Origin: a virus
Reading direction: 5' to 3' (one strand)
Length of the DNA stretch: 20,252 bases
Virus record (IMG/VR): IMGVR_UViG_3300042992_001852
Location: 1-20,252 of that record
Part shown: positions 7,623 to 12,818 of the stretch, piece after piece
Numbering within the stretch: the first letter of the stretch is position 1
Layout of the letters: every line of letters begins with the position of its first letter
The notes under the pieces: model-generated
Databases searched by the model: none
Told to the model about the DNA's origin: nothing
Seen by the model: only the letters and a program-made list of their open reading frames with translations
Translations under genes and position numbers: made by a program

Positions 7623-7940
7623 TCAAAACTTATGACTATGCCAAGCCTCGTCTTCAAAGACATAGATGTACTCCGCTCCGCAGTTCCTAGCGAATTCATG
7701 CAGGGCTGCGCGAGTGGGCATGACAACCGCGCGGTTGCCGTCGGTGAATCGTTCGGGCGTTCCGTCGTTAGCGAGCGATCGAATATCGCCGCCTGCGACC
7801 AGCGTTCGTGCCGACTCGATCAAAGTGTAATGTTCTTTGAGGACTCTGCCGGCATGGTCTTGGTAGCCATCGAAGTGAAGATAGATCGCTGCGTAGCGAC
7901 CGTCTTCTTGCTTGCAGGCAATCGTTGCTCTTGTGGACAT
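7623..7940 (-). CDS. Conserved-type phage accessory protein (IYLHFDGYQDHAG family), function unknown
   Basis: This 105-residue protein resembles a widespread family of phage and plasmid hypotheticals. An N-terminal STRATIACKQEDG strand pair is followed by AIYLHFDGYQDHAGRVL (residues 18-34), then LVAGGDIRSL, and a C-terminal YIYVFEDEAWH segment. In the family the central motif is usually HWDGYP-like and the end is an aromatic, acidic strand followed by Trp. No catalytic motif is visible and the role is unknown. ATG at 7940 follows AAGGAAACC, 12 bases after the DUF4314 stop, so these two genes form a pair. The stop is 10 bases from the convergent methyltransferase gene. Confidence 0.75.
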   Translation of the reverse strand: MSTRATIACKQEDGRYAAIYLHFDGYQDHAGRVLKEHYTLIESARTLVAGGDIRSLANDGTPERFTDGNRAVVMPTRAALHEFARNCGAEYIYVFEDEAWHSHKF

Positions 7941-7952
7941 AGGTTGGTTTCC

Positions 7953-8183
7953 TTACTTCGATGGTTCGTGGTGGTTGGGTTCGACGATGGCGACACAATC
8001 GTCGGGCATCGTCAACATGAGCGAGCGGCCGTTGTCCCAGTCGACATCTACCTGCGTCCAATCGCGATGCTCGTAAACTTCAACAACGGTCCCGAGCGAT
8101 CCAACGGGGATCGGGTCTGGATCTTGCGGCATCGACACCAAGCGGATGCGATCGCCTTTCTTCAAACGTGTCTGCATAGTCAT
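7953..8183 (-). CDS. DUF4314 family protein
   Basis: This 76-residue protein contains KGDRIRLVSMPQDPDPIPVG followed by LGTVVEVYEH and VDVDWDNGRSLMLTMPDD. This is a close fit to DUF4314: a small SH3-like beta barrel with conserved GDRIRL, M-x-D-P-x-P-I and W-D-N-G elements, common on phages and plasmids. Its biochemical role is not established. Two starts are possible: ATG at 8183, very close to AAGGAACCC, or ATG at 8177, with better spacing. It is followed 12 bases later by the 105-residue gene. Confidence 0.85.
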   Translation of the reverse strand: MTMQTRLKKGDRIRLVSMPQDPDPIPVGSLGTVVEVYEHRDWTQVDVDWDNGRSLMLTMPDDCVAIVEPNHHEPSK

Positions 8184-8237
8184 GGGTTCCTTGTTTCATT
8201 TGGTGTTTGCGTTGAGTTTGTCGAGCAACTCGCCGGC

Positions 8238-8411
8238 TTAAGCGAGTCGGGCATTGACCTGGGCCATCGTGTGAACGTTCCGCCATCGCAGCTTTGGGTA
8301 ATCTGGTTGTTGCAAGGCGTCAAGCGAATGACGCAATCGATCGAGGTAATCGCGTGCAACGAGGTGAAGGTTCTCGTAGGGAGCGGCCGGCTCAAGGGTT
8401 GGTTTGGACAT
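8238..8411 (-). CDS. Small protein of unknown function
   Basis: This 57-residue product starts at ATG 8411 behind AGGAACCAACC. It has a short Pro-rich start, one helix-like segment (LVARDYLDRLRHSLDAL) and a C-terminal QVNARLA helix. No family is recognised. Upstream, at about the position of the leader elements of other genes in this block, lies a diverged copy of the 38-bp leader (around 8444-8486), then an AACATGC palindrome. Good start signals and the shared register with its neighbours support it. Confidence 0.55.
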   Translation of the reverse strand: MSKPTLEPAAPYENLHLVARDYLDRLRHSLDALQQPDYPKLRWRNVHTMAQVNARLA

Positions 8412-8443
8412 GGTTGGTTCCTGGTTGGTGGAGAAACGAAAAA

Positions 8444-8486
8444 CGATCGTCAACAGTCAGCCAGCAAGTCGCGAAAACATCAAGCC
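8444..8486 (-). promoter_or_regulatory. Possible diverged copy of the block's leader element
   Basis: Read on the minus strand, GGCTTGATGTTTTCGCGA then GCTGGCTGACTGTTGA then CGATCG can be aligned with the 12775-12812 copy (GGCTGGATGTTCCTCGAA, GCATGGCTCATGTGTG, CATCG) if small gaps are allowed. Its GGCTTG is 70 bases from the start codon, against 75-90 for the clear copies. The similarity is partial and found by eye. Confidence 0.35.
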
Positions 8487-8526
8487 AACATGCGAGCATG
8501 TTTTGCAAAATTCCTCAAAACATGCC
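8487..8526. promoter_or_regulatory. AAACATGC motif cluster with a perfect palindrome
   Basis: AACATGC (8487-8493), GA, GCATGTT (8496-8502) is a perfect inverted repeat, and AAAACATGCC follows at 8517-8526. The same heptamer is clustered in the other long spacer of the block (12819-12925). A palindromic site repeated only in upstream regions suggests an operator for a phage regulator. Confidence 0.45.
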
Positions 8527-8586
8527 GACGCGCCAGAGAACCGCAGTATCGCAACGTGTCGCGTTGTGTTGCTTGTTGGACTTATG

Positions 8587-8630
8587 CTCGCATCAACGAG
8601 AAAACGCCCGCACGGTGTAAACGTGGGGCG
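8587..8630. repeat. Hairpin element related to a second copy at 12899-12955
   Basis: CTCGCATCAACGAG can fold with CTCG/CGAG. It is followed by AAAACGC and then a second stem, CACG (8611-8614) with CGTG (8622-8625), flanked by CCC and GGG. The order ATGCTC, GCAT, AACGAG, AAAACGC, AAACG recurs at 12897-12945. The region 8527-8663 contains no gene that I can support; this element and a weak CAACG/CGTTG stem near 8555 are the only structures seen. Confidence 0.4.
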
Positions 8631-8663
8631 ATTGGTGGGAAGCGTTCCGTGCTTCGGGCTTGT

Positions 8664-8897
8664 CTAAAAGTCGTGCGGTACCAGGATGGCAGCGCCGTGG
8701 CCGGAGACGGCAATCGAGTCTCCGTTGGTCGTTCGCGCGAACAGGTTTGGGCCTTGTCGGATCACGTCAACAACGCTGCCGACGTCGAGTCTGCGATTGT
8801 TGATCGTTCGCAGGTCGTAGGTGATACCTGGCTCTGGCGTTGCGATCTCGCCGTCGGCCAGGTCATCCACCGTTCGCAAATCGTAAAAGTGTTTCAC
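8664..8897 (-). CDS. Small beta-rich protein of unknown function, GTG start
   Basis: This 77-residue protein starts at GTG 8897. The ribosome site GGAG overlaps the stop codon of the upstream HARE-HTH gene (TAGGAG), so the two genes are probably co-translated. A motif YDLRT occurs twice, at residues 5-9 and 27-31, each followed by a polar turn, suggesting a short internal repeat. The C-terminal part (VGSVVDVIRQG then LFARTTNGDSIAV) alternates hydrophobic residues like a small beta barrel. No family is recognised. Coupling to a DNA-binding protein hints at a related function. Confidence 0.65.
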   Translation of the reverse strand: MKHFYDLRTVDDLADGEIATPEPGITYDLRTINNRRLDVGSVVDVIRQGPNLFARTTNGDSIAVSGHGAAILVPHDF

Positions 8898-8909
8898 CGG
8901 CTGGGTCTC

Positions 8910-9479
8910 CTAGCCTCGCACCGTGAAGCGTCCGCGTTCGGTCTTCACGAACTTGCTATCGTCACCCTTGGCCAGGTCGCGAAGGATCGCGCTGTACAAG
9001 GTCGCGTGGGGAGTCTTGCCACCGGGGCTGGTCCAATAGCCCTTGGCTTCCATCGCCGTGATCAACTCTTGAGCGTTCATCGGTTCGCTCGATTCGCTGA
9101 GAACCTTCAAGGCCGCAGCGACGCAGCTCAATCGCTTCTCGCCGGCGTCAGCCGTCTCGGTGGATGCTGCCTTTGCCTTGCGTGGCTTCTTGAGAACCGC
9201 AACCGCTGTGGACGACTCGCCTCCGATCGTTTCGACCGTGGCCGGTTCGTTCTCAACCACCGTTACGTTGCCTTCAGTGGTGACCTTCGCGCGTCCGCGC
9301 TTCGCACCCACTTCGCCCAGAAGGCGCTGAGCGCTCTTAATGAGAATCTTCTTGCCGGTTGCGAGGTTGGTTGCATCCCAGCCACCGCGAGGCTTCTCGG
9401 CATCGATTTGAATCTCGCATCGGTTGCCCGAAACGTTCGCGTAGTACTTGCCACCAATCTTTACTTCTGCCTTCTTCAT
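8910..9479 (-). CDS. HARE-HTH winged-helix domain protein
   Basis: This 189-residue protein has three parts. The first is an N-terminal beta segment (residues 1-60, KIGGKYYANVSGN and following) like a small barrel. A Val/Ala/Lys-rich linker of about 50 residues comes next. The last 76 residues are a HARE-HTH domain, with ALKVLSESSEPMNAQELI, GGKTPHATLYSAI and a final KFVKTERGRFTV strand. The GKTP-x-x-T-L and F-x-x-x-x-x-G-R-F motifs are diagnostic. HARE-HTH is a winged helix found in chromatin factors, restriction enzymes and phage proteins and is thought to bind DNA, perhaps sensing modified bases. ATG at 9479 follows GGAGAGACGAAG; an upstream in-frame ATG at 9518 lacks such a site. A methyltransferase on the same phage makes a modification-sensing role attractive but unproven. 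Confidence 0.85.
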   Translation of the reverse strand: MKKAEVKIGGKYYANVSGNRCEIQIDAEKPRGGWDATNLATGKKILIKSAQRLLGEVGAKRGRAKVTTEGNVTVVENEPATVETIGGESSTAVAVLKKPRKAKAASTETADAGEKRLSCVAAALKVLSESSEPMNAQELITAMEAKGYWTSPGGKTPHATLYSAILRDLAKGDDSKFVKTERGRFTVRG

Positions 9480-9572
9480 CTTCGTCTCTCCAATTCTGTG
9501 TTCGTGGTTGGCTGCCATCGTCAGGCCGATCGAACCACCGATCGACTACGCGCGTCCGTGCTGCGTTTCGGC

Positions 9573-9887
9573 TTATTGACCAAAGACCAAGTCCGACAAT
9601 CCCTCGCAAAGGAAGTCGACCACCACTTGGACTTCCGTGTTGACCGCCGGCACATCCAAACCACGGTCGAAGTTGAACATTACTTTCCGGTCGGAAAGTC
9701 GCTGAATCCAAAGCTTCGAAATTTTGCTTTGATTCAGTTCGAAGGATTTTTGGTCGGCGTGGTCGGCGAAGACCAAGGCGTCGAAGCGGTATTCATCGTT
9801 GATCTTGCCTTGTACCCAAGATCCGCCAGCGGTGCGGTTGCGGTTGCTGATCTTGGTGATCGTGAGGTCGAGGTCGCGTTCGGTCAT
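9573..9887 (-). CDS. Unknown 104-residue protein
   Basis: ATG at 9887 begins MTERDLDL. The protein alternates short beta strands with polar loops (LTITKISNRNR, SWVQGKINDEYRFDALVFAD, KLWIQRLSDRKVMFNFDRGLD) and ends in an acidic, hydrophobic segment EVQVVVDFLCEGLSDLVFG. No motif I know. The start is preceded by A-rich sequence rather than a clear Shine-Dalgarno site, unlike its neighbours. The 38-bp leader element lies 43 bases upstream. The shared register with the other ten genes and the leader support it as real. Confidence 0.65.
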   Translation of the reverse strand: MTERDLDLTITKISNRNRTAGGSWVQGKINDEYRFDALVFADHADQKSFELNQSKISKLWIQRLSDRKVMFNFDRGLDVPAVNTEVQVVVDFLCEGLSDLVFGQ

Positions 9888-9930
9888 TTGTTTGTATCTG
9901 TTGCTTGGTTGGTGAATCGTTTTCGCGTTA

Positions 9931-9968
9931 ACACACATGAGCCATGCGGTTTGAACCGCATCAAGCCG
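9931..9968 (-). repeat. 38-bp leader element, copy 1
   Basis: The plus strand reads ACACACATGAGCCATGCG, 13 variable bases, then CAAGCCG. In this copy the variable part makes a perfect hairpin on the minus strand (ATGCGGTT, CA, AACCGCAT). It lies 43 bases upstream of the start at 9887. Confidence 0.85.
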
Positions 9969-9971
9969 GAT

Positions 9972-10220
9972 TCAAAAGGAATTCGAATTCTTTTCTTCGG
10001 TGCATACCTGCGTGCGGAAATGCTGGGCGAGCTTCGCGGCTGTGGCCTGCACATCAGCCAACTCGTCGAAGAACCGTTTCATGGTGTTTGGGTCGGCAGC
10101 CGCGAGGATCGGCATTTCTTCGACCGCTGCGTACAGGTCGCTGATTGTTTCCAGCGCTCGTCGGTGTACGCCGAGGAACTGGGCCGAGGTCAGGCGTGGT
10201 CGGTTCGTCATGGTTGGCAT
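9972..10220 (-). CDS. Small helical protein of unknown function
   Basis: This 82-residue protein starts at ATG 10220 behind AAGGAGATCAACACG, a strong ribosome site. Apart from a short basic N terminus it looks all helical: FLGVHRRALETISDLYAAVEEM and TMKRFFDELADVQATAAKLAQHFR have heptad-like hydrophobic spacing. The C-terminal codons lie inside a GAATTCGAATTC palindrome that may be part of a weak terminator (9974-9994). Leader copy 2 is 45 bases upstream of the start. No family is recognised. Confidence 0.7.
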   Translation of the reverse strand: MPTMTNRPRLTSAQFLGVHRRALETISDLYAAVEEMPILAAADPNTMKRFFDELADVQATAAKLAQHFRTQVCTEEKNSNSF

Positions 10221-10265
10221 CGTGTTGATCTCCTTTTGTTCGTGTTTGATATGTCGTATGCGATG

Positions 10266-10303
10266 ACACACATGAGCCATGCGGTTCAACCGACAGCAAG
10301 CCG
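10266..10303 (-). repeat. 38-bp leader element, copy 2
   Basis: This copy has the same 18-mer, 13-base variable part and CAAGCCG. The variable part is identical to copy 4 (minus strand CTGTCGGTTGAAC) and can pair as CGG/CCG around TTGAA. It is placed 45 bases upstream of the 10220 start and directly after the terminator of the preceding gene. Confidence 0.85.
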
Positions 10304-10311
10304 AAGAAGAA

Positions 10312-10338
10312 AAGATTCTGGAGGTTTTCCAGAATCTT
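10312..10338 (-). terminator. Intrinsic terminator of the 90-residue gene
   Basis: On the minus strand AAGATTCTGG, loop AAAACCT, CCAGAATCTT forms a perfect 10-bp stem followed by TTCTTCTTC. It lies 27 bases after the stop of the gene ending at 10365 and immediately before leader copy 2. Confidence 0.8.
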
Positions 10339-10364
10339 CTCCCCGGCGCATCGATGTGTCGCAA

Positions 10365-10637
10365 TCAACTATCGCGACATGTTTCCCAAGCCCGTTTGCT
10401 GCCGTAGCAGATCTGACCGCCTTCGACGATGTAGACCGTGTGGTCGTCGGCAACGTCTTGGGCGTCGTCGTCTTCATCCTCATCGTCGGACGCGTCGTTC
10501 ATGTCGCGTCCGCTGGTCACGCCGCAGATGCGGTTCTCGAAGGGCCAGTTCTGCTGTGTCATAAGTCGCACTTCGGCGTCGCCTCCGAACTCTTCGCGGT
10601 AGTCGTTGAGGATTTCGATCAAGGTGTCGAGATTCAT
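10365..10637 (-). CDS. Acidic small protein of unknown function
   Basis: This 90-residue protein starts at ATG 10637 after CGGAGAACCAAAC. It begins with a helix, MNLDTLIEILNDYREEFGGDAEVRL. A middle part contains PFENRICGVTSG, then a run of Asp/Glu (about residues 50-64) interrupts the fold, and it ends DHTVYIVEGGQICYGSKRAW. The helix, strands and closing YIVEGGQICYG look like a compact alpha-beta domain with an acidic insertion. Similar short hypotheticals occur in phages, but I cannot name a family. The acidic stretch might mimic DNA, which is speculation. Leader copy 3 lies 43 bases upstream, and a strong terminator follows. Confidence 0.75.
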   Translation of the reverse strand: MNLDTLIEILNDYREEFGGDAEVRLMTQQNWPFENRICGVTSGRDMNDASDDEDEDDDAQDVADDHTVYIVEGGQICYGSKRAWETCRDS

Positions 10638-10680
10638 GTTTGGTTCTCCGTTTGGGTGAATGAAAATTGGTTATGTGATA

Positions 10681-10718
10681 ACACACATGAGCCATGCGGT
10701 GCGGACAACCTCAAGCCG
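10681..10718 (-). repeat. 38-bp leader element, copy 3
   Basis: The 18-mer and CAAGCCG are intact; the variable part on the minus strand is AGGTTGTCCGCAC, where only a short GGT/ACC stem is possible. The base run after the 18-mer is TATC rather than CATC. It is 43 bases upstream of the 10637 start. Confidence 0.85.
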
Positions 10719-10745
10719 TCCTTGCAATGTTTTCAGCAGGTTTTT

Positions 10746-11021
10746 TCAGCATTTTTTGGAAGGCAAACATTCATCGATCGCGTCGGGCAACATGCTGCCG
10801 GAAAGGACGTCGATTGCTTCCTCAAACATGCGGAGCTCTGCTTCGAGGGCTCGAGCGGAATCTCCGGTCGCTATTACGAATGCGCCGGCCAGGTTGTCAG
10901 CCAGTCGCCTCAACCTCGAGACCAATTCACGGTAGTCCTCACAGAGATCCATCGCTGTGGCGCGAGGCATTTGTTTGAAGGCGGCTCTAATAGCAGTGGG
11001 TCTGGCGTTGATTCGAGACAT
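10746..11021 (-). CDS. Small helical protein of unknown function
   Basis: This 91-residue protein starts at ATG 11021 behind AGGAGAACAGACCG. It has a basic N terminus (INARPTAIRAAFKQ) and two long helix-like stretches, DLCEDYRELVSRLRRLADNLAGAF and SARALEAELRMFEEAIDVL, ending in a Cys/Lys tail. The composition and length resemble the helical proteins at 9972 and 11313, though I see no clear alignment. It might form coiled-coil contacts. Leader copy 4 lies 49 bases upstream. Confidence 0.7.
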   Translation of the reverse strand: MSRINARPTAIRAAFKQMPRATAMDLCEDYRELVSRLRRLADNLAGAFVIATGDSARALEAELRMFEEAIDVLSGSMLPDAIDECLPSKKC

Positions 11022-11070
11022 CGGTCTGTTCTCCTATTGCGTGGTGAAAGCGGTTGGTCGCTGACCGATG

Positions 11071-11108
11071 ACACACATGAGCCATGCGGTTCAACCGACA
11101 GCAAGCCG
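11071..11108 (-). repeat. 38-bp leader element, copy 4
   Basis: This copy is identical to copy 2 over the whole 38 bases, including the 13 variable positions. It is 49 bases upstream of the 11021 start. Between it and 11263 I see no gene. Confidence 0.85.
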
Positions 11109-11263
11109 AGTCCGCTAGCTTTCTCCCATGTTCTTCCATGTTTCTTAGGAGGCCTTACGGGGCCCGACGTTGGCCCGTGTTGCGATGCTTTGAATGTTGG
11201 GGACTTGGTCGAAGGTTCCGACAAGAACGCTACTGCGGGCGAGTGTCGCGACCAAGCGGAAGA

Positions 11264-11287
11264 ACGCCGCGCTTCCGTTCGCGGCGT
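11264..11287 (-). terminator. Terminator-like hairpin after the 85-residue gene
   Basis: On the minus strand ACGCCGCG, loop AACGGAAG, CGCGGCGT is a perfect 8-bp GC stem followed by TCTTCC. It starts about 25 bases after the stop of the gene ending at 11313. The T-run is short, so termination strength is uncertain. Confidence 0.6.
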
Positions 11288-11312
11288 CCGTGGCATTCCG
11301 CTGGTCTGTGGT

Positions 11313-11570
11313 TTAGAGGATCTTTCCAAGGCGGCTGTTCTTCATCGCGTCCAGGGCTTGGACCGCGTTGAAGTGTTCGGTGAGAAGCGGGCCGGCGCTG
11401 GGTGTTTGTTGTGCGTCGGCGACCTCGAGGGTTTCCGCGAGGGTCATCAAACCCTCGATTGCCTTGTAGTAGGCTTCGCGGATCTCTTGGGCTTGGTGGG
11501 CATCCATCGCCTTGAAGATCTGGCGAAGGGTTGCGTCGGTCGCTGCGTGTGGGTTGTTTGCGTTGGTCAT
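11313..11570 (-). CDS. Small helical protein of unknown function
   Basis: This 85-residue protein starts at ATG 11570 after CGGAGACACAAAC. A short polar N terminus is followed by helix-like segments ATLRQIFKAMDAHQAQEI, AYYKAIEGLMTLAETLEVADA and LLTEHFNAVQALDAM. No domain is recognised. It is the third small helical protein in this block. Leader copy 5 lies 46 bases upstream and a GC-rich hairpin lies just downstream, so it looks like an independent transcription unit. Confidence 0.7.
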   Translation of the reverse strand: MTNANNPHAATDATLRQIFKAMDAHQAQEIREAYYKAIEGLMTLAETLEVADAQQTPSAGPLLTEHFNAVQALDAMKNSRLGKIL

Positions 11571-11616
11571 GTTTGTGTCTCCGTTTCGGAAAAAGGTTTG
11601 AATCGTTTACGCGATG

Positions 11617-11654
11617 ACACACATGAGCCATGCGGTTCGAATAACCTCAAGCCG
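11617..11654 (-). repeat. 38-bp leader element, copy 5
   Basis: The 18-mer and CAAGCCG are intact; the variable part on the minus strand is AGGTTATTCGAAC, pairing GGTT with AACC across ATTCG. It is 46 bases upstream of the 11570 start. A GATTCC/GGAATC hairpin (11665-11680) lies just before it on the minus strand. Confidence 0.85.
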
Positions 11655-11820
11655 AGCCTTCGAGGATTCCAAAAGGAATCTGAATGTTTTTCTGGATCGC
11701 GTCAGTTCGCACAAAACGCGCCGCGTCGCGTTACAGTTCGGGTTTGGCCACTATTAGTGACATACACGATTCGAGCCCAAGGTGACGTAAAATTTGCCTC
11801 ACGTTGGCAAACGTGTGAAA

Positions 11821-11840
11821 GCCGAACTTCCGTGTTCGGC
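11821..11840 (-). terminator. Terminator-like hairpin after the amidoligase gene
   Basis: On the minus strand GCCGAAC, loop ACGGAA, GTTCGGC forms a 7-bp stem followed by TTTC, 18 bases after the stop at 11859. A second small stem, CACGTT/AACGTG, lies at 11800-11815. From there to leader copy 5 (about 11681-11799) I see no gene; CACTATTAGTG at 11749-11759 is a short palindrome. Confidence 0.6.
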
Positions 11841-11858
11841 GTTTCGTTTGATTGCGGT

Positions 11859-12716
11859 CTAGGCCGCGCGGTCGTATTTGCGGGCGAGGTCGAGGAGTTT
11901 GGTTTTGATCGTCTTCCATTCCGGTTTGGTTTCGTCGGCAATCTCTCCGTAGACCTTGTCGCGAAGGGCACCCTTGTACCAACCCTTAGTCCATCCGAGT
12001 CGGTAGAACAATCGGTTGAGCTCCGTTTCGCCAAGGCCGGCACCAGGGCGGTCCCAGCAACTCTTTGTTCCTTCCTTCTTGATGTAATCCCATTCGCTGC
12101 AGCGTTTGGTATTGAGGGCGAGTTCTACCAAACCCAAAACCATCATCAGGTATCCGACCACCTTGGTCTTGTTGAGCGTTCCGCCGAAGGCCCGAAATTC
12201 GATTCGGTTCTTGCCGCGGGTCAGGTGGGTGAGGTTCAGCAGGTGGTAGCGATCCGATTCGCATCGGCTCTTGGCGTTGTCTTTGTTTCCGTATTGTTTG
12301 ATTCGCTTGGCGTACATCATCTGTTCGCGTTTACGGGTTCCGGTCGAAGCGTAGATCGCTCGTTCGTGGTTTCCGACCAAGGAAATCAATCTTGCCAAGG
12401 CGGCTGCGTCTCCGTTCCAGCTAACCGTTATGTGCAAACCGCAACTCGAATTTACTCGGCCTCCGCGAGCGTTGATCTGGTCGATTGCGTTCTCGATCTG
12501 GCGTACGCCTTCTGCCCCTTTGAGTATCGGGCTTACAAATTCGCATCCTTTGCGAGAGGTGTTCTCGGGTCGGATACTTCCGTCGCGTTCTGCTTTCCAT
12601 CCGGTTGGCAGCCAAGGTACTTGGTATCCGCTGTGGTAGGGTCCGATCGGTGTGTTGTCGGTGCTTGGGAGGGTGGTTTCGAATTCAATTCCGAAGGCGA
12701 TTTCGTTTGCGTTCAT
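11859..12716 (-). CDS. Amidoligase-family enzyme (Amidoligase_2, glutamine-synthetase-like fold)
   Basis: This 285-residue protein shows the motif series of the putative amidoligase family: GIEFE at residues 9-13, W40 followed by DGSI (45-48), CEFVSPIL (58-65), CGLHITVSW (92-100), RYHLLNL (156-162) and IEFRAFGGTLN (172-182). The conserved Glu residues, His95 and Arg175 match the metal and nucleotide-binding positions expected of a glutamine-synthetase-like COOH-NH2 ligase. Such enzymes are predicted to join an amine to a carboxylate using ATP, to make peptide tags or modified cell-wall or protein groups. No partner peptidase or cyclotransferase is visible nearby, so the substrate is unknown. 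ATG at 12716 follows AAGGAATAGAACG. Leader copy 6 is 58 bases upstream and a terminator-like hairpin follows. Confidence 0.85.
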   Translation of the reverse strand: MNANEIAFGIEFETTLPSTDNTPIGPYHSGYQVPWLPTGWKAERDGSIRPENTSRKGCEFVSPILKGAEGVRQIENAIDQINARGGRVNSSCGLHITVSWNGDAAALARLISLVGNHERAIYASTGTRKREQMMYAKRIKQYGNKDNAKSRCESDRYHLLNLTHLTRGKNRIEFRAFGGTLNKTKVVGYLMMVLGLVELALNTKRCSEWDYIKKEGTKSCWDRPGAGLGETELNRLFYRLGWTKGWYKGALRDKVYGEIADETKPEWKTIKTKLLDLARKYDRAA

Positions 12717-12774
12717 CGTTCTATTCCTTTGTGGTTCGAGGTGTGTTTTGCGTCGCGTTTTCTGCGTCGCGATG

Positions 12775-12812
12775 ACACACATGAGCCATGCGTTTCGAGG
12801 AACATCCAGCCG
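12775..12812 (-). repeat. 38-bp leader element, copy 6
   Basis: This is the most diverged of the six clear copies: ACACACATGAGCCATGCG is intact, but the second box is CCAGCCG instead of CAAGCCG, still exactly 31 bases from the first. It is 58 bases upstream of the amidoligase start, the longest spacing of the set. Confidence 0.8.
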
Positions 12813-12818
12813 ATTCCT

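Noticed and set aside
8294-8667. Plus-strand open frames over the 8412-8663 spacer.
   Set aside because: There is no ribosome site or domain, and the composition is explained by the hairpins and motif clusters there.
9480-9518. An earlier start for the HARE-HTH protein at 9518.
   Set aside because: The added 13 residues are polar and untypical, and GGAGAGACG directly precedes the ATG at 9479.
11702-12264. Other minus-strand frames overlapping the amidoligase gene.
   Set aside because: They are Arg/Pro-rich shadows of the amidoligase frame without start signals.
9931-12812. A CRISPR-like array made of the six leader elements.
   Set aside because: The copies are 335-1158 bases apart with genes between them; there are no uniform spacers or cas genes.
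9931-12812. A conserved leader peptide beginning MAHVC in the six elements.
   Set aside because: The frame ends at once in copy 1, has different lengths and phases relative to the gene in the others, and has no ribosome site. The conservation is at DNA or RNA level.
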